A stretch of DNA of 13,589 nucleotides from positions 1-13,589 of the forward strand of contig UQEM01000056.1 of NCBI GenBank assembly GCA_900540005.1, given 5' to 3'. Positions 1-7,329 of the stretch are shown in pieces. The notes below the pieces were generated by a model that saw only the letters and a list, made by a program, of their open reading frames with translations, was not told where the DNA came from and ran no database searches. How positions within the stretch are numbered: the first letter of the stretch is position 1; every line of letters starts with the position of its first letter. Both the position numbers and the translations under genes were made by a program. The DNA is from an uncultured Ruminococcus sp. GTDB lineage: Bacteria > Bacillota > Clostridia > Oscillospirales > Ruminococcaceae.

Positions 1-21
1 TCCGGTGGACTGTTTTTTAAG

Positions 22-52
22 AGGGAACGCCCTGCAAGTGAGGGCGTTCCCT
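22..52 (+). terminator. Terminator-like hairpin at window edge
   Basis: A perfect 12-bp stem (22-33 paired with 41-52) encloses a 7-nt loop. The tail after the stem (TTATAAAA) is only weakly U-rich, like the other hairpins that follow genes in this window. It probably ends a plus-strand gene lying before base 1. No part of that gene can be recognised in bases 1-20. Confidence 0.6.
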
Positions 53-167
53 TATAAAAGTTATGCTTCTTGGCAAACTGAAAGGATATAAAATAATACT
101 TGGTTATCATTTTTGTGTCGAATACGCACTTATTGAGCAGATCATGCGCGAAACTGCCTTTGCCGCC

Positions 168-197
168 TTGACTTTTTTCAGGAGTATGTGCTATAAT
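168..197 (+). promoter_or_regulatory. Sigma-A-type promoter of the zinc-ribbon membrane protein
   Basis: A TTGACT -35 box (168-173), an 18-bp spacer and a TATAAT -10 box (192-197) are present, with TG one base before the -10 (189-190), which is an extended -10. Transcription would begin near 204, about 27 bases before the ATG at 231. The rest of the stretch 53-167 shows nothing I can interpret. Confidence 0.85.
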
Positions 198-230
198 GAA
201 TCTTATAGAAAAACAGGGAGGGACTTTAAA

Positions 231-1574
231 ATGATAATATGTAAAAACTGCGGCAAGGAGCTTGATGACAACGCTCTTTTCTGCACAGGCTGCGGACACA
301 GAGTAAAAACGCCTGAATTCCCCGATACGCCGAACGAAACGGCTGAAACAGCAGGCGCGGAAACTTCCGTTCCCGAGGAGAATATCAGCGAACCGTCAGC
401 GGAAATCCCCACAGCTTCTGCCGATGAGGGCGACAGCGTTCTGATTACCGATGATGAACCCACTGCGCCGATAAATACAGCGTCTTCGGTGATTTCCGAC
501 AACAGCGACACGATCGACCTCAGTGGCGTGGTTTCACCTCAGCAGCCCTATAACGGCGGAAATAACGGCAGCTTTGCCTACAACAGCAGCGAGCCTCAGC
601 AGTCCGACGGATATCAGCAGCAGCCTTACGGCTACGGACAGCAGAATCCCGAGCCACAGCCTGCATTCAAGGAGAAAAAGCCGGTAAAGGTCGGTGCAGG
701 CAGACTTATCGGAGCTTCTGTCGTTGCGGTATTTGCAATGATATTCACACTTATTCTCAGCTTTGTGCTCTGCATAAAGTTCGGGGCAAGCGGAGATATC
801 GTAAAGAGCCGTATTGAGAAACTCGATCTCCGCACAGTTCTCACAGCCGAATACGACGGCGAGGAGATCTCAAACGACCTCTACAAGACGCTCGGATTCA
901 GGACTGCGACCGACAACGCTGCGGACGAGACAAGCTTCAAGGAATTCATGATGAACACCAACTTCCTTGAATATACGAGCGAAAAAGCAAAGCAGTACAT
1001 TGACTACATAATCGGCGGCGAGGGCAGCGACCCGTCCGTTACTTCCGAGGACTTTGTGAACGATTTCTTCAGAAATAACGATTCGGCGGCGCGTGAAGCT
1101 TTCGGCACATCTTTTAACGATGACACCTGCGATATTCTCGTAAAGAATCTCGACAAGGAAGATTTCACAAGCAATATGAGCATTCAGGAATATAATGTGG
1201 GATCTGTCAGATATATATTCTCGTACATCACTATCGGAATACTTGTGGCTCTGGTGATAGTTCTTTTCATCTGGATAGCACTTATTGTTGACAGAAAGGG
1301 CAGACATCTCACGGGCTTTTACGGAAATATCTTCCTCGTAAGCGGACTTATCGTGTTCCTTTCGGGAGTAGCCGTTGCGCTCGGAGCTTCGGTAGCTTAT
1401 TCGTTTACAAGCGAGATAGCATTCTATCTTGCGGCAAACGTCCTTCTTCCGTTTGCACTCGCAGCACTCTGCCTCGGCTTTGTTGAACTCCTTATCGGAT
1501 ATATTTTCAAAAAGGTCAAAAAGAGCATAAAGAAAAAGGCAAAGAAAGCGGCAGAGATCTCTGCACAGGCTTGA
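231..1574 (+). CDS. Zinc-ribbon protein with four membrane segments, function unknown
   Basis: I do not recognise a named family beyond the N-terminal zinc ribbon. The protein has 447 residues. C4-x2-C7 and C18-x2-C21 form a short zinc ribbon. Residues about 28-158 are a low-complexity linker rich in Pro, Ser, Thr, Glu and Gln. A first membrane helix lies at about 159-184, a roughly 140-residue charged domain follows, and three more helices lie at about 326-353, 362-390 and 395-426. The tail (427-447) is Lys-rich. The positive-inside rule puts the ribbon and the tail in the cytoplasm and the 185-325 domain outside. The frame is open back to an ATG at 63, but that lies upstream of the promoter. 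ATG 231 has a GGGAGGG ribosome binding site 8 bases before it and starts just ahead of the ribbon. The gene converges on the RING/DUF2628 gene through a shared terminator. A sensor or scaffold role is only a guess. Confidence 0.85.
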   Translation: MIICKNCGKELDDNALFCTGCGHRVKTPEFPDTPNETAETAGAETSVPEENISEPSAEIPTASADEGDSVLITDDEPTAPINTASSVISDNSDTIDLSGVVSPQQPYNGGNNGSFAYNSSEPQQSDGYQQQPYGYGQQNPEPQPAFKEKKPVKVGAGRLIGASVVAVFAMIFTLILSFVLCIKFGASGDIVKSRIEKLDLRTVLTAEYDGEEISNDLYKTLGFRTATDNAADETSFKEFMMNTNFLEYTSEKAKQYIDYIIGGEGSDPSVTSEDFVNDFFRNNDSAAREAFGTSFNDDTCDILVKNLDKEDFTSNMSIQEYNVGSVRYIFSYITIGILVALVIVLFIWIALIVDRKGRHLTGFYGNIFLVSGLIVFLSGVAVALGASVAYSFTSEIAFYLAANVLLPFALAALCLGFVELLIGYIFKKVKKSIKKKAKKAAEISAQA

Positions 1575-1578
1575 ACGT

Positions 1579-1618
1579 AAAAAAAGCAGCAGCGAATTTA
1601 CATCGCTGCTGCTTTTTT
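1579..1618. terminator. Bidirectional terminator between convergent genes
   Basis: A 10-bp GC-rich stem (1586-1595 with 1603-1612) has an A-run on its left (1579-1585) and a T-run on its right (1613-1618), so it ends with a U-tract when read from either strand. The stop codon of the minus-strand gene (1618-1620) touches the T-run, and the plus-strand gene stops at 1574. It therefore serves both units. Confidence 0.92.
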
Positions 1619-2580
1619 CATATAAAGAGCGAGACTGTGCTGAAATCGCTGAGAACAGTCATCATGTTGAATATGGTGTATACGGTAAAGCCGAGCGCGA
1701 TCGCAAGAACGCCCTTTATGAGTAACATGAGGAGCATATTCATCGGACGGATACCGCCTGCCGCCATAAGTTCTTCGCGCGAGAAGTGGTTTTCACTTTT
1801 GAGCCTCCTGAGCGACCTCATGACGAATCCGTAGTATATCCTGTTTCCAAGCAGGCAGAACACGATTCTTATCACCCAGTCCGCAAAGCTGAAAACGCTG
1901 TCGAGAATGTTGAGCATATCCGAGTGGCTGTTGATAGCGTCAGCCATAGCCTGCGGTATGGTCATGTCAGCCATGTACAGAATGACGAGCGGAAGGCTCA
2001 TCACAATGCTGAGAACTGCGGCAAATACAGCCCAGCCCCACATTTTTCGGTTTGCGAAATAGAGTGACGGGAATGCAAGGCAGGCGAGGTTGAACGAAAA
2101 TTTCGTGCCGAAGTCCTTCATTCGCTTGAAAATGGGAATGTAGTAGATAGTGTTCGTAGCAACGAAAGAGGATATATCGCGCAGTTTTACACCGCCGAAG
2201 TCCTCCTCGGGGTCAAAGCCTGCAAAATCAAAGGTAATAGTCTCCTCGTCGATGAATCCGCGGTCGGAGTTTTCATTTTCCCCGAAAAACTCGGGCGCTT
2301 TGCCCGTTTTAAGGTCTGTGCCGCACCTGCGGCATTTTTCATCTTCGGGGGTATTCGGAAAGCGGCATACAGGACATATTACCGTTTCCTGCTCAGAAGA
2401 AGGTATGCCTATCCTCTGCCATTTTTTGCCCGATGCGTGATAGCTTTCGTTTGCGCATTTGTTTTCCTTGAGCCAGCACTCACGGTGGTGGGGCGATCCA
2501 CACTCGGGGCAAACGACAATGTCGTCGTCCGCCGTGAATTCTTTTCCGCAGGCGGAGCATTTCTCTCCGATATAGTCCAT
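1618..2580 (-). CDS. RING-like zinc-finger protein with DUF2628-like membrane region
   Basis: This 320-residue protein has three parts. Residues 8-42 form a RING-like binuclear finger: C8, C11, C24, C27, H31/H32, C35 and C42, with the pattern of the prokaryotic RING finger family (Prok-RING). A zinc ribbon follows with C69, C72, C83 and C86. After an acidic linker (about 95-130), the region from about 160 to the end is hydrophobic. It opens with an Asn/aromatic-rich stretch typical of DUF2628 (about 161-182), and further membrane segments lie near 183-205, 227-252 and 281-307. The fingers should face the cytoplasm. It is the third gene of the operon, 65 bp after the TPM gene, with an AGGAGG site 7 bases before the ATG. 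There is no sign of ubiquitin-like partners, so E3-ligase activity should not be assumed from the RING resemblance. Function unknown. Confidence 0.85.
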   Translation of the reverse strand: MDYIGEKCSACGKEFTADDDIVVCPECGSPHHRECWLKENKCANESYHASGKKWQRIGIPSSEQETVICPVCRFPNTPEDEKCRRCGTDLKTGKAPEFFGENENSDRGFIDEETITFDFAGFDPEEDFGGVKLRDISSFVATNTIYYIPIFKRMKDFGTKFSFNLACLAFPSLYFANRKMWGWAVFAAVLSIVMSLPLVILYMADMTIPQAMADAINSHSDMLNILDSVFSFADWVIRIVFCLLGNRIYYGFVMRSLRRLKSENHFSREELMAAGGIRPMNMLLMLLIKGVLAIALGFTVYTIFNMMTVLSDFSTVSLFI

Positions 2581-2604
2581 TGTATGACCTCCTGAATATT
2601 TTTT

Positions 2605-2630
2605 GGACGCACGTTTGCGGTTGTGCGTCC
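2605..2630 (-). other. Intercistronic hairpin between TPM and RING genes
   Basis: A perfect 8-bp stem (2605-2612 with 2623-2630) with a 10-nt loop sits between the TPM stop and the ribosome binding site of the RING/DUF2628 gene. On the transcribed minus strand it is followed by A residues rather than U residues, so it is not a standard terminator. It may stabilise or separate the two mRNA segments. Confidence 0.6.
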
Positions 2631-2645
2631 GTTCTGAGATTTTTG

Positions 2646-3551
2646 TTATCTGTGGTGACCTCCGCCGCCGTGGCCTCCGCTGTGGGAATGTCCACCGCCG
2701 CCGCCGTGACTTCCGCCCGATGAGCTCTCTATCTTGTGCTTGGTGACGTAAGTTCTGATGAGAACGTCCGACTTGTTGGTGAATACCGATTCATTGCGCG
2801 ATATGTATACGTTAGGATTGGTTGACGCCTTGAATTTATACCGGCTCTTGGTGATAAAGTAGCTTATCAGGGCGATAACAGCGCCTATCAGTACGGAAAC
2901 AAGGGCGATGTTCAGCCATATGGCAAGAGGCTTGCTTTTAGAGACAACAAGCTCACCGTCTTTGTAGTAGAAGTACTTGCCCGATGATTTGTCGTGGTAA
3001 TATTCAAGTGCTGTTGAATCATGGGAGGAATAGGTGTCGAGACACGAGAGAAATCCGCTTACAGCGTCATATATATCGTCCTCGTAGATCGTCTCGCCCG
3101 ATGCAGGGAGATAGTTGTCGAGGTAGGAGAAGATACTCTCCCTCACGTCCTCGTATATGAGGACAGCTTTTCCGCTCGTGGAAATATAGTCGTAGGCAGG
3201 CTGTTTGCCTGAGAGATCGAGGTAGTAGAAAACGCCGTCGGTGTCCTCACCGAAGGTTTCGTCATAGGTATCGTCGGCGAAGATCTCGGTCTGCGAGTCG
3301 GTTCTGTAAGTTCCGCTGACGTAGATGTAAATGTTCATTTCAAGCTCTGCGGAGTACCTTTGTATCTCCTCGGTGAGCGAAGCCTCGTTTTCGGCAGAGA
3401 AGATATTTGCATTGTCAACAAGTCTTGAGTTGCCGGAGTCCCCGTCAAAGCCCTGTGCGTAGTTTTTGACCGCGAATGCATTCACGCCGAGAACAGGGAG
3501 CATGGAGAACATGATGACGATTGCCGAGAGTGCGGAAAGTGCTTTTTTCAT
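2646..3551 (-). CDS. TPM-domain membrane protein with Gly/His-rich tail
   Basis: This 301-residue protein has an N-terminal signal peptide (Lys at 2-3, hydrophobic 8-25, likely cleavage after the NAFA at 24-27). The region from about 43 to 170 matches the TPM domain (Psb32/YgcG family): it opens with the typical LVDNANIFS motif, then an amphipathic helix and an IYIYV strand. A membrane helix lies at about 208-234, followed by basic residues, so the TPM domain is outside and the C-terminus inside. The last 25 residues are almost only Gly, Ser and His, with six His, and could bind metal. TPM proteins are sometimes called phosphatases, but no such activity can be read here. The ATG shares one base with the stop of the upstream zinc-ribbon gene (TGATG), and AGGAGG lies 12 bases before it, which implies translational coupling. 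Confidence 0.88.
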   Translation of the reverse strand: MKKALSALSAIVIMFSMLPVLGVNAFAVKNYAQGFDGDSGNSRLVDNANIFSAENEASLTEEIQRYSAELEMNIYIYVSGTYRTDSQTEIFADDTYDETFGEDTDGVFYYLDLSGKQPAYDYISTSGKAVLIYEDVRESIFSYLDNYLPASGETIYEDDIYDAVSGFLSCLDTYSSHDSTALEYYHDKSSGKYFYYKDGELVVSKSKPLAIWLNIALVSVLIGAVIALISYFITKSRYKFKASTNPNVYISRNESVFTNKSDVLIRTYVTKHKIESSSGGSHGGGGGHSHSGGHGGGGHHR

Positions 3552-4609
3552 CAGAAGAATACACCTCCTATGATAGTGCAGATAATGGCTGCCGCAGCGC
3601 CTATCGCGGAACTGAACAGAGCGAGCCTTCCCTTGTCAAGGGGTGGAGTTCCCGCAAGCTTTCCCGTTTGCCCGTTCATGGCAAACTCGTATATCTGTCC
3701 CTTGTAGCGGTAGGACATGAACCATACGGGGAGCATCATGTATTCCCAGTCGGTATTGACAACGTTATACTGTTCGCAGGAGGGAGAGAGTGAGGAATAT
3801 CCCGAAACACTGCTGCGTATGAGTCCCTGAGCCGCCTGAGTTGCCCTCTGCCTTATTCTCGGAAATACCGCAGCCTTGTCAACGTCGTATTTGTCGGCGT
3901 AAAATCCGCTGAGGTACGACATGGAGAAATCCTGCAAGTCGCGGTAGTCATAAGGCTCAATGGATTCCATGAGCAGATCCTCTATCTTGCTCTCGCCGTC
4001 TGCCGGTATTCCGTTTGTAAAGACGTTAGCCTGACGGCATATCTGAAACTCCTTGGTTTCGGTGTAGCGGTAGCTGCCCGAAGTCCACGAGCGTACCTTT
4101 TTGCCGAGAGCTCGGTAATCCGCGTTCAGCTTGCAGTCCGCGACCCAGAACGGAACGTAAAGCCCCGTCATTTTCTCTATCTGCTGCTGCGACTTGAACT
4201 CTTTTGGCACAAACCACCTTTTGCCTACCCAGTTTTTGAAGCTTTCAACGGCTTTGTCTCTTGACAGCTTGAAGCCGATCACCTTGTCGGGCTTGAAAGC
4301 TCCGCCCATTTTGCCCGAGAGGATAACAGGCTGATGGCAGTAGTAGCAGAACAGCGCGGTCTGCCGGTCGTCAGCCATTATCTCAGCGCCGCAGCTTCCG
4401 CAGTGATAGAGATTGGTGTGCTCGCTGAACTCCTGCTCCGCCTGCTTTTTAGCAGCCTCGTCAATGCTGTTTTCAGCCTCTGCACACGCCTGTTTTACCT
4501 GCTCTATCGTGAATGAACTGAGGCAGTATTCGCAGTCGAGTTTCTGAGTATCCGGATTGAATTTCAGTTCGGCGTTACAATTAGGGCATTTATATTCGAT
4601 GGATTCCAA
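3551..4609 (-). CDS. Tail-anchored TFIIB-type double zinc-ribbon protein
   Basis: From the TTG at 4609 the protein has 352 residues. Two zinc ribbons are visible: C8/C11/C26/C29 and C70/C73/C88/C91, separated by a charged, probably helical segment (about 34-66). A mixed globular region of about 240 residues follows, and the very C-terminus (about 329-352) is one hydrophobic helix, so the protein is probably tail-anchored with the ribbons in the cytoplasm. It resembles the TFIIB-type zinc-ribbon proteins common in Clostridia; their function is unknown to me. The frame stays open to 4738, but the in-frame ATGs upstream fall in or before the -10 box and cannot be transcribed from this promoter. 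The TTG has AGGGAG 8 bases ahead. It is the first gene of the minus-strand operon and is coupled to the TPM gene by a one-base overlap. Confidence 0.85.
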   Translation of the reverse strand: MESIEYKCPNCNAELKFNPDTQKLDCEYCLSSFTIEQVKQACAEAENSIDEAAKKQAEQEFSEHTNLYHCGSCGAEIMADDRQTALFCYYCHQPVILSGKMGGAFKPDKVIGFKLSRDKAVESFKNWVGKRWFVPKEFKSQQQIEKMTGLYVPFWVADCKLNADYRALGKKVRSWTSGSYRYTETKEFQICRQANVFTNGIPADGESKIEDLLMESIEPYDYRDLQDFSMSYLSGFYADKYDVDKAAVFPRIRQRATQAAQGLIRSSVSGYSSLSPSCEQYNVVNTDWEYMMLPVWFMSYRYKGQIYEFAMNGQTGKLAGTPPLDKGRLALFSSAIGAAAAIICTIIGGVFF

Positions 4610-4645
4610 AAGATCATCTCCCTTATTCTGACATTCATATACTAC

Positions 4646-4674
4646 ATTATACATTAATTTTATTGGAAAATCAA
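4646..4674 (-). promoter_or_regulatory. Promoter of the zinc-ribbon/TPM/RING operon
   Basis: Read on the minus strand: TTGATT -35 box (4674-4669), 17-bp spacer, TATAAT -10 box (4651-4646). Transcription should start near 4639, about 30 bases before the TTG start codon at 4609. This placement rules out the upstream in-frame ATGs. Confidence 0.85.
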
Positions 4675-4693
4675 CTGCTGTATGAAAAATGTT

Positions 4694-4733
4694 AGTGCAG
4701 AAAAATAATTCAGCATAATTATTTTTCTGCACT
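4694..4733. repeat. Perfect 17-bp inverted repeat between divergent promoters
   Basis: Arms 4694-4710 and 4717-4733 are exact inverse copies around a 6-nt spacer (CAGCAT). The arm begins AGTGCAG and continues into an A/T-rich run. The element lies outside both predicted transcripts, 19 bp from the -35 box of the minus-strand operon and 17 bp from the -35 box of citrate synthase. A binding site for a dimeric regulator that acts on both promoters is the simplest reading. I do not recognise the regulator. Confidence 0.75.
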
Positions 4734-4750
4734 GGCACAGTAAGGCTCGC

Positions 4751-4779
4751 TTGACAAAAATGAAGAAATCGTGTATAAT
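4751..4779 (+). promoter_or_regulatory. Consensus sigma-A promoter of citrate synthase
   Basis: TTGACA (4751-4756), a 17-bp spacer and TATAAT (4774-4779) give an exact consensus promoter. The expected transcription start is near 4786, about 42 bases before the ATG at 4828. Confidence 0.92.
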
Positions 4780-4827
4780 GATATTGTATATTTTAAACGA
4801 AAAAGGAAAGAAAGGGATGACAATACC

Positions 4828-6195
4828 ATGGGTTACAGATTTTCTGAAATAACACCTGAGATCAAAAAGCTTGCAGATGCATCAATGGAGGGCTACAGGA
4901 TAGACCCTGAGCTTTACACGAAATATGATGTCAAAAGGGGACTGCGCGATATAAACGGAAACGGAGTCGTTGCGGGTCTTACAAATATAAGCACCATAAA
5001 AGTCCTTAATACAGGCGACGGAAATCCGAATCACGGAGACGGAAAGCTCTATTACCGCGGAATAGACGTGGAGGATATTGTCTCCGGCTTTGTGAAGGAA
5101 AAGCGTTTCGGCTTTGAGGAGACTGTTTATCTGCTGCTTTTCGGCAAAATGCCGTCAGAGCACGAGCTTGCGGATTTCCGCAGACTTCTTGCGGATTTCC
5201 GCGAACTTCCCACGACTTTTACGCGCGATGTTATCATGAAATCGCCGAGCGACAACATGATGAACACTCTTGCAAAGAGCGTTCTTGCGCTTTACTCCTA
5301 CGACAGTAATGCTAATGACACTTCCATTCCCAACGTACTTCGTCAGAGCCTTGAACTGATAACTCTTTTCCCTCTGCTTGCAGTTTACGGCTACAATGCG
5401 TATAAATATTCAAAATTCGGCGGAAGTCTCTTTATCCACGACCCCGATCCGGATCTCTCCATTGCGGAGAATCTGCTGTATATGCTCCGCCCGAACAATC
5501 ATTACACCGAGCTTGAGGCACGCATACTTGACCTTGCGCTCGTACTCCACGCAGAGCACGGCGGCGGAAACAACTCAACATTTACCGTTCATGTTGTTTC
5601 GTCTTCGGGAACAGATACCTATTCCGCGATAGCTGCGGCTCTCGGTTCGCTCAAAGGCCCTAAGCACGGCGGCGCGAATATAAAGGTGGCTATGATGTTT
5701 GACGACATGAAGCAGAGCGTAAAGGACTGGACTGATGAGGAAGAAGTCCGCAATTATCTGTGCAAGCTTCTCCACAAGGAGGCTTTCGACAACGCAGGTC
5801 TTATTTACGGTATGGGACACGCTGTCTACTCGCAGTCTGACCCGAGAGCAAAGGTGTTCAAGGGATTTGTTGAGAAACTGTCGGCTGAAAAGGGCAGAGA
5901 GGACGAATTTGCACTCTATTCACTCGTTGAGAGACTCGCTCCCGAGGTCATCGCCGAGGAGCGCAGGATCTACAAGGGCGTTTGCGCAAATGTTGACTTC
6001 TACAGCGGATTTGTTTACAGAATGCTCGGTATCCCCGATGAACTTTTCACTCCTCTTTTTGCAACATCGCGAATCGCAGGCTGGTCTGCTCACCGCATTG
6101 AGGAGCTTATCAACTCAAACAAGATAATCCGTCCTGCATACAAGTCGGTATCACCCATGCGCGAATACACGGACATGGAAAACAGAATTGACTAA
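4828..6195 (+). CDS. gltA: Citrate synthase
   Basis: Condenses acetyl-CoA and oxaloacetate to citrate in the cytoplasm. In an anaerobe of this type it most likely supplies 2-oxoglutarate and glutamate. The 455-residue protein shows the family landmarks: YYRGI near 75-79, HAEHG at 241-245, the catalytic His in GPKHGGAN (H280), the signature GMGHAVY then SDPRA (second active His H331), and the catalytic Asp in NVDFYSG (D390). After HGGAN it has IKV where many bacterial enzymes have EAV. The open frame runs back to 4771, but that lies within the promoter, and ATG 4828 follows an AAAGGG site. The gene is 27 bp from the epimerase gene and probably cotranscribed with it. A 2-methylcitrate synthase is possible from the family alone, but no propionate-pathway genes are nearby. 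Confidence 0.95.
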   Translation: MGYRFSEITPEIKKLADASMEGYRIDPELYTKYDVKRGLRDINGNGVVAGLTNISTIKVLNTGDGNPNHGDGKLYYRGIDVEDIVSGFVKEKRFGFEETVYLLLFGKMPSEHELADFRRLLADFRELPTTFTRDVIMKSPSDNMMNTLAKSVLALYSYDSNANDTSIPNVLRQSLELITLFPLLAVYGYNAYKYSKFGGSLFIHDPDPDLSIAENLLYMLRPNNHYTELEARILDLALVLHAEHGGGNNSTFTVHVVSSSGTDTYSAIAAALGSLKGPKHGGANIKVAMMFDDMKQSVKDWTDEEEVRNYLCKLLHKEAFDNAGLIYGMGHAVYSQSDPRAKVFKGFVEKLSAEKGREDEFALYSLVERLAPEVIAEERRIYKGVCANVDFYSGFVYRMLGIPDELFTPLFATSRIAGWSAHRIEELINSNKIIRPAYKSVSPMREYTDMENRID

Positions 6196-6222
6196 ACTAT
6201 TCTGAAAGGAATGAAGTAATAA

Positions 6223-7236
6223 ATGAACAATTCAACACAGATGATAAATTTCAACGGACTTACCTGCGTTCGCTTGCAGGCAGGCGGCTATGAGGCTCTC
6301 GTAGCGTATGAAGTCGGCTCGAATGTTATCCGTCTCAGAGACAATAAGAACGGACTGGAGTTCTTCCGTTTCAACGAGAACAACACAGCCGATGACATCA
6401 AGCAGTCCGCGGAAGTATGGGGACTCCCCACGCTTTATCTCCCTAACCGCTTTGCAGACGGCGTTCTCAAGACTTCTGACGCGGTATATCATCTTCCCGT
6501 AAATGAAAAAGCTCCCTACAACAACCACATTCACGGTTTCCTGCACAAGAGGACTCACGAGGTCGTTGAGCACAATGCCGACAGCAATTGCGCATGGGTA
6601 AAGACACGCTATGTTTACGATGAGAATGACGAATTTTTCAAGTATCTTCCCGTTTCGTTCGTTGCCGAGTACACATTCACTCTTTCGGAGAACGGTCTTG
6701 AGCAGGATATCAAGTTTACCAACACATCAGGAAACAAGGTCCTCCCGATGTCTCTCGCTTCACACACCACGATAAATGCGCCTTTTGTTGACGGCGGCAA
6801 GGAGAGCGATATCCGCCTCACAGTTCCGATAGGCAAAAAGTGTGAGCTTAACGAGAGATGTCTCCCTACAGAGAACCTCAAATCCCTTACAATGTGGGAT
6901 CTTGAATACAAGACAGGCAACAAGTGTCCCGTACTTCAGGTCTGCAACAACGATATGTACTTCGGCGAGTATGCCGAGCTTGACCACGAGAAGTTCCACG
7001 GCGTTATAGCTGAGGATATCGCAAGCGGCAAGAAACTCTGCTATGAGGTCTCCGACGAGTACAAGTTCTGGATAATCTGGAACGACCGCGGATTCAATCA
7101 TTATTTCTGTCCCGAGCCGATGACAGCAATGATAGACGCGCCCAACCTCTCACTTCCTGCTGATGTAACGGGCTACCGTGAGATCAAGCCGGGCTGCACA
7201 TTCGAGAGTCACGAGAGATTCTTCACAAAGCTTTAA
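6223..7236 (+). CDS. Aldose 1-epimerase-like protein (galactose mutarotase fold)
   Basis: Members of this superfamily interconvert the alpha and beta anomers of free sugars or sugar phosphates. The 337-residue protein has landmarks in the family order: PNRFADG (74-80), NHIHGF (101-106, with H104 matching the substrate-binding His), a second His in ASHTTINAPF (H181, general acid position), and a late Glu in PEPMT (E298, general base position). It has no signal peptide and should be cytoplasmic. It differs enough from classical GalM that its sugar cannot be named. It is the second gene of the citrate synthase unit, with a GAAAGGA site 12 bases upstream of its ATG, and it ends at a terminator hairpin. 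The cellobiose phosphorylase downstream makes glucose or a glucose-containing disaccharide a reasonable guess as substrate. Confidence 0.88.
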   Translation: MNNSTQMINFNGLTCVRLQAGGYEALVAYEVGSNVIRLRDNKNGLEFFRFNENNTADDIKQSAEVWGLPTLYLPNRFADGVLKTSDAVYHLPVNEKAPYNNHIHGFLHKRTHEVVEHNADSNCAWVKTRYVYDENDEFFKYLPVSFVAEYTFTLSENGLEQDIKFTNTSGNKVLPMSLASHTTINAPFVDGGKESDIRLTVPIGKKCELNERCLPTENLKSLTMWDLEYKTGNKCPVLQVCNNDMYFGEYAELDHEKFHGVIAEDIASGKKLCYEVSDEYKFWIIWNDRGFNHYFCPEPMTAMIDAPNLSLPADVTGYREIKPGCTFESHERFFTKL

Positions 7237-7244
7237 TAATGAAA

Positions 7245-7268
7245 AAGGGGCGGTTATGACCGCCCTTT
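7245..7268 (+). terminator. Terminator hairpin after the epimerase gene
   Basis: A 10-bp stem (7245-7254 with 7259-7268, one G-U pair) has a 4-nt loop and starts 8 bases after the stop codon. It is flanked by A residues on the left and TTTAATT on the right, so it could work weakly in both directions. Confidence 0.8.
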
Positions 7269-7281
7269 AATTGTAAGAGCC

Positions 7282-7293
7282 AATAATAGGATC
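7282..7293 (+). repeat. AATA-A/G-TAGGATC motif, copy 1
   Basis: This 12-bp segment matches the reverse complement of 10096-10107 at 11 of 12 positions. Similarity continues more weakly for about 14 bases on the side of GCGCAGC. Both copies lie in intergenic space shortly after a terminator and before a strong promoter. They may mark the edge of a dispersed intergenic repeat. Confidence 0.4.
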
Positions 7294-7329
7294 CCAAAGG
7301 CGCAGCACCGCAAACAGCCGCGAAATGCT

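Noticed and set aside
63..230. N-terminal extension of 56 residues for the first zinc-ribbon protein
   Set aside because: It lies upstream of the extended -10 promoter at 168-197, has no ribosome site, and its sequence does not resemble a domain.
870..1307. 145-codon open frame on the minus strand within the zinc-ribbon membrane gene
   Set aside because: It is antisense to a well-supported gene, has no ribosome site and its product shows no domain.
1571..1834. 87-codon plus-strand frame after the first gene
   Set aside because: It runs over the bidirectional terminator and then antisense to the RING/DUF2628 gene.
2605..2630. Terminator ending the operon between TPM and RING genes
   Set aside because: On the transcribed strand the stem is followed by A residues, not U, so termination is unlikely.
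4771..4827. Longer start for citrate synthase
   Set aside because: The GTG at 4771 is in the -10 region of the promoter and precedes the expected transcript start; ATG 4828 gives the usual N-terminus.
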